Shown piece by piece: positions 42,960-51,836 of a stretch of 64,000 nt of DNA (the stretch's first letter is position 1; each line of letters begins with the position of its first letter). The stretch covers positions 1-64,000 of the forward strand of contig NZ_FOXD01000007.1 of assembly GCF_900115625.1 (NCBI RefSeq), in the 5' to 3' direction. The translations under genes and the position numbers were made by a program. The notes under the pieces were generated by a model. That model was not told the DNA's origin. It worked only from the letters and a program-made list of their open reading frames with translations, and ran no database searches. The DNA comes from Salibacterium halotolerans (GTDB lineage: Bacteria; Bacillota; Bacilli; Bacillales; Marinococcaceae).

Positions 42960-44405
42960 CTATTCCGGGACAGAATTGTTAGACAGTGCGTTTATCAGTG
43001 TTTCGGTGTCCGGGGACGGCAGTGTGACGGTTGGTTTCACTCCCCTGTTTCGCAGCGATTTTTCTATTTCAGGACCATGAGCGGTAACGGTTCTATTAAT
43101 CAACCATTCTACAGGAGAAAGGCCGTTTCTGTCCAATTCCTTCCATAAGACGTGAACGGCTTGTGAGGACGGCACAACGACGGTATTAATCCAGTCATTT
43201 TGAAGAAGTGCCGCTGTCGATGCCTGTACACCTTTCGCCGGAGTCAGCCGGTGGCTTACCCATTTTTGCGAGAAAGCTTCCGCTTCTCTGCAGGCATGTT
43301 CCGGACCGATCCACAGACTATGCGGACCCGGATTTTCCTTCGTAAAGCCCGCAAACAGACCGTATGATTCCAGTTTCTCAAGCGTCCGGCGGGAGGCCGT
43401 CGATATGCGTCCGGGAAGAGCGCGCAGATCCATTCTGTTCTGCTTCATCTCGTCAAACAATACATCGACACTTTCTTCGGCCGCTATATGCAGATGGTCA
43501 AACGAATAAAGGGACCCGAGCTGCTTCGTTTCCTGTGTATCGACAATCCAGCCTGGTGATTCCAGTACTTCCGCGCCGTTTGAACGCAGGGCCGGAGCCG
43601 TACTGCCTGCTGCGGCGGATGTTTTCACGACCCAGACAAACCGGCCGAAAAGGGGTTTCTTTTCGAGCCATTTTAATTTCCGGTGCAGCGCGGCCGTTTC
43701 TCCTACAATGGTCATGGCAGGGTTTTTCATCTGCCGGCGTTTTGCTTCTTCCTGAATACGTTCAAGCGGTGCCACCGCGACCCGCTGTCTGGAGGTGGCT
43801 GCCCACTCGATGACAGCAGCCGGTGTGTCGGGGTCTTTTCCGTTTTCGATTAGTCTGCCGGCAATCGTGCCGAGGTTTTTCATGCCCATGTAAAAAGCCG
43901 TCGTATCGATGCCGGCAGCAAGAGATTTCCAATCTATGCCCGGCTGTCCGTCTTCTGTTTTGGTGTGTCCTGTCACCGCCGCAAAATTCCCGGAAAAATC
44001 ACGGTGTGTCACCGGGATACCAGCATACATCGGAGCAGCCATTCCTGCCGTTATGCCGGGAACCATTTCGTAGGAAATGCCCGCTTCGGCAAGCGCTTCC
44101 GCTTCTTCGCCGACCCGGCCGAACATCCCGGGATCTCCGCCTTTCAAGCGTGCGACGGTAAATCCCTCTGCGGCTTTATCCACGAGAATCTGCTGGATCG
44201 TTTCTTGGCGGAGGTGATGGCGCTCCGGAAGTTTTCCGCAGTAAATAAGCTCTGCCCCCTGCTGGACGTATTGCAGAAGAAGTGGATGGACGAGACGGTC
44301 ATAAAGGACAACGTCTGCCTTTTCCAGATTTTCTCTGCCTTTTACCGTAATAAGACCGGGATCACCCGGTCCTGCACCAATGAGGAATACTTTCCCCGTA
44401 TTCAT
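42960..44405 (-). CDS. sumT: Uroporphyrinogen-III C-methyltransferase fused to a HemD-like domain
   Basis: Residues 1 to about 245 are a SUMT: GKVFLIGAGPGDPGLITVKG, DVVLYDRLVHPLLL, RLKGGDPGMFGRVGEEAEAL, PGITAGMAAPMYAGIPVTHRD, and FYMGMKNLGTIAGRLIENGK. They make precorrin-2 from uroporphyrinogen III using SAM. Residues about 250-481 resemble a uroporphyrinogen-III synthase (HemD) fold in length and layout (ALRSNGAEVLESPGWIV, NTVVVPSSQAVHVLWKELD, VTAHGPEIEKSLRNRGVKPTVTLPSPDTETLINAL) but are strongly diverged, so activity is doubtful. GGGGAGG precedes ATG. B. subtilis YlnD lacks this extension. Confidence 0.88.
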   Translation of the reverse strand: MNTGKVFLIGAGPGDPGLITVKGRENLEKADVVLYDRLVHPLLLQYVQQGAELIYCGKLPERHHLRQETIQQILVDKAAEGFTVARLKGGDPGMFGRVGEEAEALAEAGISYEMVPGITAGMAAPMYAGIPVTHRDFSGNFAAVTGHTKTEDGQPGIDWKSLAAGIDTTAFYMGMKNLGTIAGRLIENGKDPDTPAAVIEWAATSRQRVAVAPLERIQEEAKRRQMKNPAMTIVGETAALHRKLKWLEKKPLFGRFVWVVKTSAAAGSTAPALRSNGAEVLESPGWIVDTQETKQLGSLYSFDHLHIAAEESVDVLFDEMKQNRMDLRALPGRISTASRRTLEKLESYGLFAGFTKENPGPHSLWIGPEHACREAEAFSQKWVSHRLTPAKGVQASTAALLQNDWINTVVVPSSQAVHVLWKELDRNGLSPVEWLINRTVTAHGPEIEKSLRNRGVKPTVTLPSPDTETLINALSNNSVPE

Positions 44406-44441
44406 TATTTTATCCTCCCCGTCACACCCATTTCTCCGCCG

Positions 44442-45047
44442 TTAAATAAGGCCTTTCTGCTGAAGAATACCGACGATATGATGGACAGCTTCTTCAATCG
44501 ACTGATCCTCCGTGTTCACCAGAATTTCAGGCTCATCCGGTTCTTCATAAGGTGCGCTGATGCCGGTGAACGAAGAGATTTCACCGCTTCTTGCCTTGGC
44601 GTAAAGACCTTTCGGGTCCCGGTCTTCGCATGTCGACAGGCTGCAGTCTACATGTATCTCGATAAATTCATCCGCATCAAGCAGGCTCCGCACCTGCTCT
44701 CTATCTTCACGGTAAGGAGAAATAAACGCCGTGCTTACAATCTGGCCGCTGTCGACAAACAGTTTCGACACTTCTCCGATGCGGCGGATATTTTCCTGAC
44801 GCGCATCCGGAGAAAACCCCAGGTCTTTATTCAAGCCGTGCCGGACGTTATCCCCGTCGAGTACATACGTCTGTTTGTTGTCTTCAAACAATTTCCGGGA
44901 TACCGCATTGGCAAGCGTGGATTTACCGGATCCTGAGAGCCCTGTGAACCAGAGTACAAAGCTTTCGTGTCCGTTTTTACGGTTTCGTTCGGCGCGGCTG
45001 ACCGAAGCATCGTGCCACACAATATGATTCGAATTGGTAGATGTCAT
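44442..45047 (-). CDS. cysC: Adenylyl-sulfate kinase CysC
   Basis: CysC phosphorylates APS to PAPS. The 201-aa protein has the P-loop [59 protein letters not shown], and the lid [31 protein letters not shown] precedes ATG. It is 20 bases downstream of sat in the operon. Because CysH here has the APS-reductase cysteines, the need for PAPS is uncertain. Confidence 0.95.
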   Translation of the reverse strand: MTSTNSNHIVWHDASVSRAERNRKNGHESFVLWFTGLSGSGKSTLANAVSRKLFEDNKQTYVLDGDNVRHGLNKDLGFSPDARQENIRRIGEVSKLFVDSGQIVSTAFISPYREDREQVRSLLDADEFIEIHVDCSLSTCEDRDPKGLYAKARSGEISSFTGISAPYEEPDEPEILVNTEDQSIEEAVHHIVGILQQKGLI

Positions 45048-45067
45048 TTTTTGCTCCTCTCCCCTGA

Positions 45068-46213
45068 TCAGGATGTTGTTTCCTTCATCCCTTTAATCAA
45101 CACTTCCACTACTTCCGGACGGCTGAATTCGCGCGGCGGCATTTCCCCGTTTTTCAGCATTTCGCGCACTTTCGTTCCGGAAAGAATGACGTGGTTTTCT
45201 TTACCGTGGGGGCATGTTTTGCCGGACGCCATATTTTCACATTTCGTGCAGTAAAAGCTGTGTTCAAAAAAGAGCGGTTTGATTCCGAGCTCTTCAGCTG
45301 TAAATTCGCGGAAAATGTGCTGGGCATCATACGTGCCGTAGTAATCGCCGACACCCGCGTGGTCACGTCCGACAATAAAGTGCGTGCAGCCGTAATTTTT
45401 GCGGACCATCGCATGAAAAATGGCTTCCCTCGGCCCTGCGTAGCGCATCGCAGCCGGAAATACAGCTAAAAACGTGCGCTCGCCGGGATAATAATCACGG
45501 AGAAGCACTTCATAACTTTCCATGCGGACATCCGCCGGAATATCCCCCGGTTTTGTTGCGCCGACCAGCGGATTCAAAAAGAGGCCGTCAACGGTTTCGA
45601 GCGCCGTCTTCTGAATATATTCGTGGGCGCGGTGAACGGGATTGCGCGTCTGGAATCCGACGACAGTTTCCCACCCTTTTTCCTCGAATGTCTTCCGGGT
45701 CTGGGCCGGCTCGATGTAATAGGCGCCGAACCGCTCATGCGGGATTTCTTTCACAAGTGTAATATCACCCGCTACGTAATGATCCGGGCGGGAATAGAGG
45801 TTATGAACACCGGCGTGATCGGAATCGGTCGTGCGGTATACTTTCTCCGCCTCATTTTCTTTATCCGGGGTGAAAATTTCTTCCACGTCAATCACACCGT
45901 ACGTTGTTCCCTGGTACACAAGCCGCGCTTCCTTAACGGACTGGAGTTCCTCCGCTTTTGCGCTGTCGACCGGAAGCGTGATTGGAATGCTCCACACGGC
46001 ACCGTCCGAAAGACGCATCGTTTCCACGACAGAGCCGTACTCCCGCTTGTTCAAAAATCCAGTCAGCGGACTGAACGCTCCGTTTGCGATTAATTCAAGG
46101 TCGGATAAGGCGATATCGTCCAGCTCAATGCCGGCTTCAATACCGCTTGTGTCCCGGCTGAAATCCTTTCTGTTAATGAGTATACCTCCGTTTGGGATAC
46201 TTGCTGTCATCAC
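45068..46213 (-). CDS. sat: Sulfate adenylyltransferase
   Basis: Sat makes APS from sulfate and ATP. The 381-aa protein has the ATP-sulfurylase motifs [21 protein letters not shown] and [24 protein letters not shown] zinc-type Cys cluster follows ([21 protein letters not shown]), with the end [26 protein letters not shown]. It may start at GTG 46213 or the next ATG; both are near AAAGG. It follows cysH by 27 bases; the cysP permease gene that separates them in B. subtilis is absent. Confidence 0.95.
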   Translation of the reverse strand: MMTASIPNGGILINRKDFSRDTSGIEAGIELDDIALSDLELIANGAFSPLTGFLNKREYGSVVETMRLSDGAVWSIPITLPVDSAKAEELQSVKEARLVYQGTTYGVIDVEEIFTPDKENEAEKVYRTTDSDHAGVHNLYSRPDHYVAGDITLVKEIPHERFGAYYIEPAQTRKTFEEKGWETVVGFQTRNPVHRAHEYIQKTALETVDGLFLNPLVGATKPGDIPADVRMESYEVLLRDYYPGERTFLAVFPAAMRYAGPREAIFHAMVRKNYGCTHFIVGRDHAGVGDYYGTYDAQHIFREFTAEELGIKPLFFEHSFYCTKCENMASGKTCPHGKENHVILSGTKVREMLKNGEMPPREFSRPEVVEVLIKGMKETTS

Positions 46214-46240
46214 TGCAACAATCCTTTCCTGTCTGGTAAT

Positions 46241-46945
46241 TTATTTATGAAGTCCGCATTCCGATTTGCCCTGGCCGCTCCAGCGTCCGCTCCGCAGATC
46301 GTCTCCCTCGAGCACCTGGGACGTGCACTGGATACAGCCGATGCTTGGGTAGTTCTGATCATGCAGTTCATTGTAAGGAAGATCGAATGCTTTAATATAC
46401 ATCCACACGTCATCCCATGTCCAGTGAATCAGCGGACAGATTTTAACGGAATTGAAACGGTTATCCTGATTGACAAACTGGGTGTTTTTTCTCGAAGGAG
46501 ACTGTTCTCTGCGCAGACCCGACATCCAGGCATGGTAGTTGCTGAGCTCGTTTTCAAGCGGCTCCAGTTTTCGTATCGCACAGCAACGGTCCGGGTTGGT
46601 TTCCCAAAGGCGCTCCCCAACCTGCTCCGCCTGCTCCTCTGGTGTCCATTTCGGCCGCAGCATCTTGATATTTAATGATGGGTAGCGCTCTTTTACCCGG
46701 TCTATCAATTCGTAAGTTTCCTTAAAGTGAAAGTCGGTATCCAAAAAGGCTATCGTCGCATCAGGTTTGACTTTGCTGATCAAGTCAATCAAAACGATGC
46801 CTTCCGCGCCGAAACTGCAGGCATACACGAGGTCGTCACCATAATTGTCATAACTCCATCGTATCACATCACGCGCGCTTTTTCCTTCCAGCATTTCATT
46901 TACTTCGTTTATTTCGGCAGGTTCCAGTGTTTCATAGGTAATCAT
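46241..46945 (-). CDS. cysH: APS/PAPS reductase CysH
   Basis: CysH reduces APS (or PAPS) to sulfite with thioredoxin. The 234-aa protein has the nucleotide-binding ACSFGAEGIVLIDL. A CC...CxxC pattern (RCCAIRKLEPL and GCIQCTSQV) indicates a [4Fe-4S] cluster of the APS-using class, and the catalytic Cys is in the C-terminal SECGLHK. It heads a six-gene operon (cysH-sat-cysC-sumT-sirB-sirC). A sigma-A promoter and a seven-base inverted repeat lie upstream. Confidence 0.95.
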   Translation of the reverse strand: MITYETLEPAEINEVNEMLEGKSARDVIRWSYDNYGDDLVYACSFGAEGIVLIDLISKVKPDATIAFLDTDFHFKETYELIDRVKERYPSLNIKMLRPKWTPEEQAEQVGERLWETNPDRCCAIRKLEPLENELSNYHAWMSGLRREQSPSRKNTQFVNQDNRFNSVKICPLIHWTWDDVWMYIKAFDLPYNELHDQNYPSIGCIQCTSQVLEGDDLRSGRWSGQGKSECGLHK

Positions 46946-46965
46946 TTAATAACCCCCTATCCACA

Positions 46966-46982
46966 AATGTGAGGTTCACATT
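46966..46982. promoter_or_regulatory. Inverted repeat in the cysH leader
   Basis: AATGTGA and TCACATT form a perfect seven-base inverted repeat with a three-base centre. It lies about 20 bases before the cysH start, between promoter and ribosome site. It could be an operator or a short leader hairpin. No regulator is assigned. Confidence 0.5.
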
Positions 46983-47041
46983 GGGATTGATTTTAATTCA
47001 TAGTATGCCTATCGAGATTATATGTTTAGTTGTTTATCGTT

Positions 47042-47070
47042 ATTTTAGATAGAATTCAGAAAAAAGTCAA
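47042..47070 (-). promoter_or_regulatory. cysH operon promoter (sigma-A type)
   Basis: On the minus strand TTGACT (47065-47070), a 17-bp spacer and TAAAAT (47042-47047). The leader is about 90 nt, too short for a SAM riboswitch. Confidence 0.75.
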
Positions 47071-47169
47071 TGCATCTGCCTGAATCTTTATCAGGTGCGC
47101 AACATTGGCGGAGTTTTCAGCGGTGTGTAATAATAACAGCAGAAACTTAAACGATGGAGGGAACAATCG

Positions 47170-48165
47170 ATGCGTGTTATTGATAATGAAGGAATCACTG
47201 ATCCACGGATCAATCTGGCTCTGGAAGAATTCGCTCTGTACCACATGGATCTTGATAAAGAAGACACATACCTTCTTTTTTATGTGAACAAGCCATCCAT
47301 TATCATAGGAAAGAACCAGAACACCATTGAAGAAATCAATGTCGATTATGTGGAAGAGCACGGCGTTCACGTCGTACGCCGGCTCTCCGGAGGCGGAGCG
47401 GTCTATCATGATCTCGGCAACCTGAACTTCAGTTTTCTGACCAAAGACGACGGCAACAGCTTCCACAATTTCAAAAAGTTCACGCAGCCCGTTGTTGATG
47501 CATTGAACAACATGGGAATTCCGGCGGAAATGTCCGGACGGAATGACCTGCAGGCGGACGGAAAAAAAATATCAGGCAACGCCCAGTTCTCCTCAAGAGG
47601 ACGGATGTACAGCCACGGCACATTAATGCTCGATTCAAGAACCGAAAATATCGTCTCGGCGTTGAATGTAAAAGACGAGAAAATCAGATCAAAAGGAATT
47701 AAATCGATCAAAAGCAGAGTCGGCAATATCAACGATTACCTTGACGAACCGTTGTCCGTGGAGGAATTCAAAAACCTGCTCCTCCGTCACATTTTCGAAG
47801 ACAGCCCGGAGATTCCCTTCTATACGTTGACCGATGAAGACTGGGCCGAAGTGCACCGTATTTCCGAGAAACGATACAGTAACTGGGACTGGAATTACGG
47901 AAAATCCCCCTCGTTTGATATCCACCGTTCCCACAAATTCGATGCCGGTTTAATCGATATCCGCTTCAACGTGAGAAAGGGAGTCATCCAGTCCTGCAAA
48001 ATTTACGGGGATTTCTTCGGGACCGCGGAAGTTGCCGATATCGAGCAGGCACTTGAAGGTACCAGGTATGAGATGGATGCCTTAAGAGAAAATCTTGCCC
48101 CGTACCGCCTGCAGGACTATTTCGGCCCGATAGAGGACGAAGAATTCTTTTCTCTTCTTTATTAA
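47170..48165 (+). CDS. lplJ: Lipoate--protein ligase LplJ
   Basis: LplJ activates free lipoate with ATP and attaches it to E2/GcvH domains. The 331-aa protein has NLALEEFALYHMD, FYVNKPSIIIGKNQNTIEEIN, the RRLSGGGAVYHDLGNLNFSF signature, the binding-loop Lys in DLQADGKKISGNAQFSS and the C-terminal accessory domain. Length equals B. subtilis LplJ. GATGGAGGG precedes ATG. Monocistronic and divergent from cysH. Confidence 0.95.
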   Translation: MRVIDNEGITDPRINLALEEFALYHMDLDKEDTYLLFYVNKPSIIIGKNQNTIEEINVDYVEEHGVHVVRRLSGGGAVYHDLGNLNFSFLTKDDGNSFHNFKKFTQPVVDALNNMGIPAEMSGRNDLQADGKKISGNAQFSSRGRMYSHGTLMLDSRTENIVSALNVKDEKIRSKGIKSIKSRVGNINDYLDEPLSVEEFKNLLLRHIFEDSPEIPFYTLTDEDWAEVHRISEKRYSNWDWNYGKSPSFDIHRSHKFDAGLIDIRFNVRKGVIQSCKIYGDFFGTAEVADIEQALEGTRYEMDALRENLAPYRLQDYFGPIEDEEFFSLLY

Positions 48166-48202
48166 TCGGTAGTATGTAGGGCAAATGTATGTCTTTCATC
48201 CG

Positions 48203-48226
48203 ACCCAGGTGCTGAATTCTGTCGAT
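48203..48226 (+). promoter_or_regulatory. Possible sigma-I-type promoter of mreBH
   Basis: ACCCAG (48203-48208), 14 bp and CGAT (48223-48226) partly match the sigma-I pattern ACCCCC/CGAA that I recall for B. subtilis mreBH. Other promoters cannot be excluded. Confidence 0.3.
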
Positions 48227-48324
48227 TTCTGCTGTGTATTCTAATCTATTCGACCCTTACCGATTGCCTTCGGGACTTCTACAATAGGGAAAAGAGTCAA
48301 ATAAGTGCAAGAAGGGTGAAACAC

Positions 48325-49332
48325 ATGCTGACAAACGCAGAAATTGGAATTGATCTGGGCACCGCCAATATTTTGGTATATACAAAGGATAAAGGAATTG
48401 TATTGAACGAGCCTTCTGTCGTAGCGCTGAATTCAAATACAAATGAAGTACTTGCCGTCGGAAGTGATGCCAAGAATATGGTCGGAAAAACACCGGGGCA
48501 GATTGTGGCCATGCGGCCGTTGAAAGTCGGCGTTATCGCTGATTATGATGTGACATCGACCATGCTTAAACATATAATGAAGCAGATCAGTAAAGAAGGC
48601 GGATTAACGGTTCGCAAACCGAAAGTCATTGTCTGCACCCCGTGCGGCTCGACCTCGGTGGAACGCCGCGCTATCCGCGATGCCGTGATGAGCTGCGGGG
48701 CGAAATCCGTTCATTTGATTGAAGAGCCGGTCGCCGCTGCGATCGGGGCTGACCTTCCGGTGGACGAGCCGATTGCAAACGTGATTGTCGATATCGGAGG
48801 CGGCACTTCCGAAGTCGGTATTATTTCTTACGGCGGTGTCGTCTCGTCCCAATCGATACGAAGGGGTGGGGATAATCTCGATGAAGATATCATCCAGTAC
48901 GTCCGGAAAACCTACAACCTGTTGATCGGCGAACGGACAGCTGAAGACATCAAAATCAACATCGGCAATGCGATTCCGGATCATGAAGAACAGTCGATGG
49001 AAATCCGGGGGCGCGATCTTGTTTCCGGCCTGCCGAAACCGGTGATTCTTCACTCCCACGAAATTCACCATGCTATCGCTGAATCGCTGGATCACATTCT
49101 GGAGACGATCCGGGAGACACTCGAAACCTGTCCTCCTGAACTAAGCGGCGATATTGTCGACCAAGGCATCGTTCTCACCGGCGGCGGCGCCCTGTTAACC
49201 GGTCTTCAGGAGTGGCTCAGTGAACGTATCATTGTTCCCGTCCACGTCGCTCCGAACCCGCTGGAAGCCGTCGCCGCAGGAACCGGTAAATCCCTGAAAG
49301 TCATCGACAAACTCCAGGAAGCTTCCGTATAA
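48325..49332 (+). CDS. mreBH: MreB-like actin homologue MreBH
   Basis: MreBH forms filaments under the membrane that guide lateral cell-wall synthesis, and in B. subtilis the hydrolase LytE. The 335-aa protein has the phosphate loops [20 protein letters not shown] and [19 protein letters not shown], and the adenosine motif [13 protein letters not shown]. It fits B. subtilis MreBH in length (335 aa) and details ([18 protein letters not shown]) better than MreB or Mbl. ATG at 48325 has AGAAGG nine bases upstream; GTG at 48316 is too close. Monocistronic with a strong terminator. Confidence 0.92.
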   Translation: MLTNAEIGIDLGTANILVYTKDKGIVLNEPSVVALNSNTNEVLAVGSDAKNMVGKTPGQIVAMRPLKVGVIADYDVTSTMLKHIMKQISKEGGLTVRKPKVIVCTPCGSTSVERRAIRDAVMSCGAKSVHLIEEPVAAAIGADLPVDEPIANVIVDIGGGTSEVGIISYGGVVSSQSIRRGGDNLDEDIIQYVRKTYNLLIGERTAEDIKINIGNAIPDHEEQSMEIRGRDLVSGLPKPVILHSHEIHHAIAESLDHILETIRETLETCPPELSGDIVDQGIVLTGGGALLTGLQEWLSERIIVPVHVAPNPLEAVAAGTGKSLKVIDKLQEASV

Positions 49333-49365
49333 ACTCCGCTGAAGCACCGGTTCAGGTTATAAAAT

Positions 49366-49413
49366 AAAAAGCCCGGACGGTAACTGAAAACAGCAGTTAC
49401 CGTCCGGGCTTTT
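49366..49413. terminator. Terminator of mreBH
   Basis: GCCCGGACGGTAACTG (49371-49386) pairs perfectly with CAGTTACCGTCCGGGC (49394-49409) and is followed by TTTTT; an A run precedes it. Confidence 0.95.
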
Positions 49414-49456
49414 TAACTTCAGTTTTTGGATGTACTCTGTTTCTGGTGGTGCCGGA

Positions 49457-49665
49457 TTAGTGTACACTAAATGGGGAATATTCGTTATTAGTGTCCACGG
49501 AAAGCTTCTCCACGGACACTGGCACATATGCACAGATGATTAGTCGTCATTGATATAAATCAGCAGCCACTATTTCTCCATTTCCATGCCTTAGTGTCCG
49601 TGGAGGAATGCTCCGTGGACACTATATCCTTTTTTTCCGATGATAATGGACATCGACGGCCGGGA
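49457..49665. repeat. GTGTCC(A/G)(C/T)GGA palindrome cluster, copy B
   Basis: The cluster holds a perfect palindrome TTAGTGTACACTAA (49457-49470) and two larger imperfect hairpins. The first has TTAGTGTCCACGGA (49488) facing TCCACGGACACT (49509). The second has TTAGTGTCCGTGGA (49591) facing TCCGTGGACACTA (49612). The end GATGATAATGGACATCGACG resembles the end of copy A (37587-37609). The 430-bp gap between mreBH and the BCCT gene holds no coding frame. Confidence 0.7.
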
Positions 49666-49691
49666 AGACATGACCCGCCGATAAAGTAACG

Positions 49692-49740
49692 TACCAAAAA
49701 CGCTCCGGGCTATCGTTTTCGATAATCGGGAGCGTTTTTT
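49692..49740. terminator. Terminator of the BCCT gene
   Basis: AACGCTCC pairs with GGAGCGTT and an inner TATCG/CGATA extends the stem. A/T runs on both sides make it bidirectional. Confidence 0.85.
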
Positions 49741-49762
49741 ACTTCGTCTGAAGATGAATACT

Positions 49763-51367
49763 TCACATGATTTTCTGTTCTTTGGCGAGCTTTCGCGCTA
49801 CACGAGGCGCAAGCCATACCATCGGGAGCAGCAGGATGGAAACAGGCACCGCGGTCACGACGATGAAATTCTGCAGGGCACTGACGCTGCCCTCTCCAAT
49901 ATAAAGAAGAATCGCTGCGATACATCCCATCAATACCGCCCAGAACACCCGGATGCGGCTGTCCGGATTTTCATTACCTGTCACACCCATCGCTATCGTG
50001 AACGCCATCGAATCTGTCGTGGTGACAACAAACAGAATCGTCAGCAGGAGAAACAGCGGGGTAATAATCATAGACAGTGGAAACTGCTCGGTGATGGCAA
50101 TCATTGCCGCATGCATACCGGTATCCATAAGAGCGTTCGATACGGAACCGGAATTCTGCTGTTCAAAAAAGACACCCGATCCTCCGACGACGGTGAACCA
50201 GAACGTTGTTACAAGGGGCGCGATCACACCAACGGCAATCATCAATTCCTGTATCGTGCGTCCGCGTGAAATCCGAGTGACGAGCATGGCCATCATCGGC
50301 CCGTATCCAATAAACCATCCCCAGAAAAAAACGGTCCAAGAGCCTAACCAGTCATTATTGCCCCGGTACAGCCCCATGTTCAAAAATTCACTGGCGTACG
50401 TGCCCATCGAAACAAGGTATTGGTTCACAATAAAGCTGGTGGGACCTATAACGAGAAGGACAGCCACGAGAATGAGCGCAAGGCGCACATTGAAATTACT
50501 CAGCCATTGAATTCCTTTATATAAACCTGTTACGGCAGAAATGGTCGAAATGATAACGACACCTGCAATAATAGCCAGCTGGGTGCCGAAAACATCCGGT
50601 ATACCAAAGACCGCTTCCAGGCCGTAGCTTGCCTGCAGTCCCAGAAAACCGATCGGCCCGATGGTACCGGCTGCCACAGAAATAATCGAAAACGCATCGA
50701 TCAGTTTTCCAAAAAAACTGTGGTTGATTTTCTCACCGAAAATAGGATAAAGCAGCGTTCTCGGTTTTAACGGCATTCCTTTGTGATAATGACCGTATAT
50801 CAAAACAACAGCGCTTAATGTGCCAAGGATGGCCCACGCAAGGAAACCCCAATGCATGAAGCTTTGAGCAAGTGCCGGTGCTGCCTGACCACCGAGACCC
50901 TGCTGCTTAAACAAAGGCGGGGCATCCATGTAATGATACATCGGTTCCGCCGCTGCCCAGAACACGCCTCCTCCTGCAAGCAGAGTTGCCATAATTATGG
51001 AGATCCATTTAAATGTGGAGATCTCCGGTTTTTCCATGTTCCCAAGCTTAATACGGCTGTATCTGGAAACGGCAAGCCATATGGCAACGGCAAAGGTGGC
51101 AAGCATTAACACCTGCCAAAAGGCGCCGAAATAAGTGACTGACCACCCAAACGTGGTGTTCACAAACGTAGTAATACTTTCAAGATGAATAAATGATACC
51201 AGGACAAATAACAGTAATAGACCACCGCTGATGCCCAGAACCGTCCAATCCGTGCTTGACTTGTTCTGCTGTGACTCCGAAATAACTTTTCTCTCCTTTT
51301 TTCCTGATACGTCCTTTTCTCCGTTTTGAGAACGTACAGGGCTTTGCTGTTTAGTGTTTGCACACAA
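49763..51367 (-). CDS. BCCT-family osmolyte transporter
   Basis: This sodium- or proton-driven carrier is of the betaine/choline/carnitine family. The protein (up to 534 aa) has about twelve membrane segments with the family core TFFWGWFIGYGPMMAMLVTRISRGRTIQEL. It also shows FWAAAEPMYHYM and FVVTTTDSMAF. It probably imports glycine betaine, choline or ectoine for osmoprotection. The start is uncertain: TTG at 51367 has no ribosome site, while AAAGGAG within the frame stands nine bases before an ATT codon (51283). The N-terminal 35 residues are polar and may be partly untranslated. Confidence 0.88.
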   Translation of the reverse strand: MCANTKQQSPVRSQNGEKDVSGKKERKVISESQQNKSSTDWTVLGISGGLLLLFVLVSFIHLESITTFVNTTFGWSVTYFGAFWQVLMLATFAVAIWLAVSRYSRIKLGNMEKPEISTFKWISIIMATLLAGGGVFWAAAEPMYHYMDAPPLFKQQGLGGQAAPALAQSFMHWGFLAWAILGTLSAVVLIYGHYHKGMPLKPRTLLYPIFGEKINHSFFGKLIDAFSIISVAAGTIGPIGFLGLQASYGLEAVFGIPDVFGTQLAIIAGVVIISTISAVTGLYKGIQWLSNFNVRLALILVAVLLVIGPTSFIVNQYLVSMGTYASEFLNMGLYRGNNDWLGSWTVFFWGWFIGYGPMMAMLVTRISRGRTIQELMIAVGVIAPLVTTFWFTVVGGSGVFFEQQNSGSVSNALMDTGMHAAMIAITEQFPLSMIITPLFLLLTILFVVTTTDSMAFTIAMGVTGNENPDSRIRVFWAVLMGCIAAILLYIGEGSVSALQNFIVVTAVPVSILLLPMVWLAPRVARKLAKEQKIM

Positions 51368-51465
51368 GACAGGAATATATCACGGTTCTGTACCAAATGT
51401 AAATGTAAAGGACTCATCATTCCACAAAAAATGTTGCCATGTACGGCTCGTTAAAGCTGAAAAAC

Positions 51466-51498
51466 CAAAAAAAGGGGCTTCCCTTTGCGGAAAGCCCC
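51466..51498 (-). terminator. Terminator of the 32-codon gene
   Basis: On the minus strand GGGGCTT pairs with AAGCCCC around about 11 bases and is followed by TTTTTTT. Confidence 0.85.
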
Positions 51499-51508
51499 GG
51501 TCTCTATA

Positions 51509-51607
51509 TTACTGCACGTTTGTGTGTGGAAAGCGCTTCTCAGCTTCTTTCTGCAGTTCGCTTGCATCAAGGATAATGTTTCCGATTGTTTTTAGAATGT
51601 TTTTCAT
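51509..51607 (-). CDS. Small amphipathic peptide, 32 aa
   Basis: On the minus strand ATG at 51607 opens a 32-codon frame: MKNILKTIGNIILDASELQK then EAEKRFPHTNVQ. GGTGA lies six bases upstream, and a strong terminator begins 11 bases after the stop. The first 25 residues would form an amphipathic helix (I, L, I, I, I, L spaced by charged residues). I do not recognise it. Its signals support a short expressed gene, but translation is unproven. Confidence 0.55.
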   Translation of the reverse strand: MKNILKTIGNIILDASELQKEAEKRFPHTNVQ

Positions 51608-51836
51608 GGTACTTCACCGCTTTCTTATGGAATGCTATATTCATTATTGATCATTTTGCATAAAACCTCAAAAAGCAATGTCAACCATGAAAACGAAAAC
51701 ATTCAAAATGAAAGCGTTGTTCATCTCCCATTTCCTCTTTTATTCTTATTTTTTCTCCTTTTTTCTTATCCATTTGATAATTGCTTTTTCAAACGTTCCA
51801 ACACTCCATTGCATCCATAAAGCAAAGAAAGAGTAG
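51608..51836. other. Intergenic region, AT-rich
   Basis: The region holds the probable promoter of the 32-codon gene on the minus strand and a low-complexity T-rich stretch (51725-51790). No coding frame is supported. Confidence 0.5.

Noticed and set aside
46946-47047. SAM riboswitch (S-box) upstream of cysH
   Set aside because: The distance from the mapped-looking promoter to the start is only about 90 nt and the S-box core elements are not seen.
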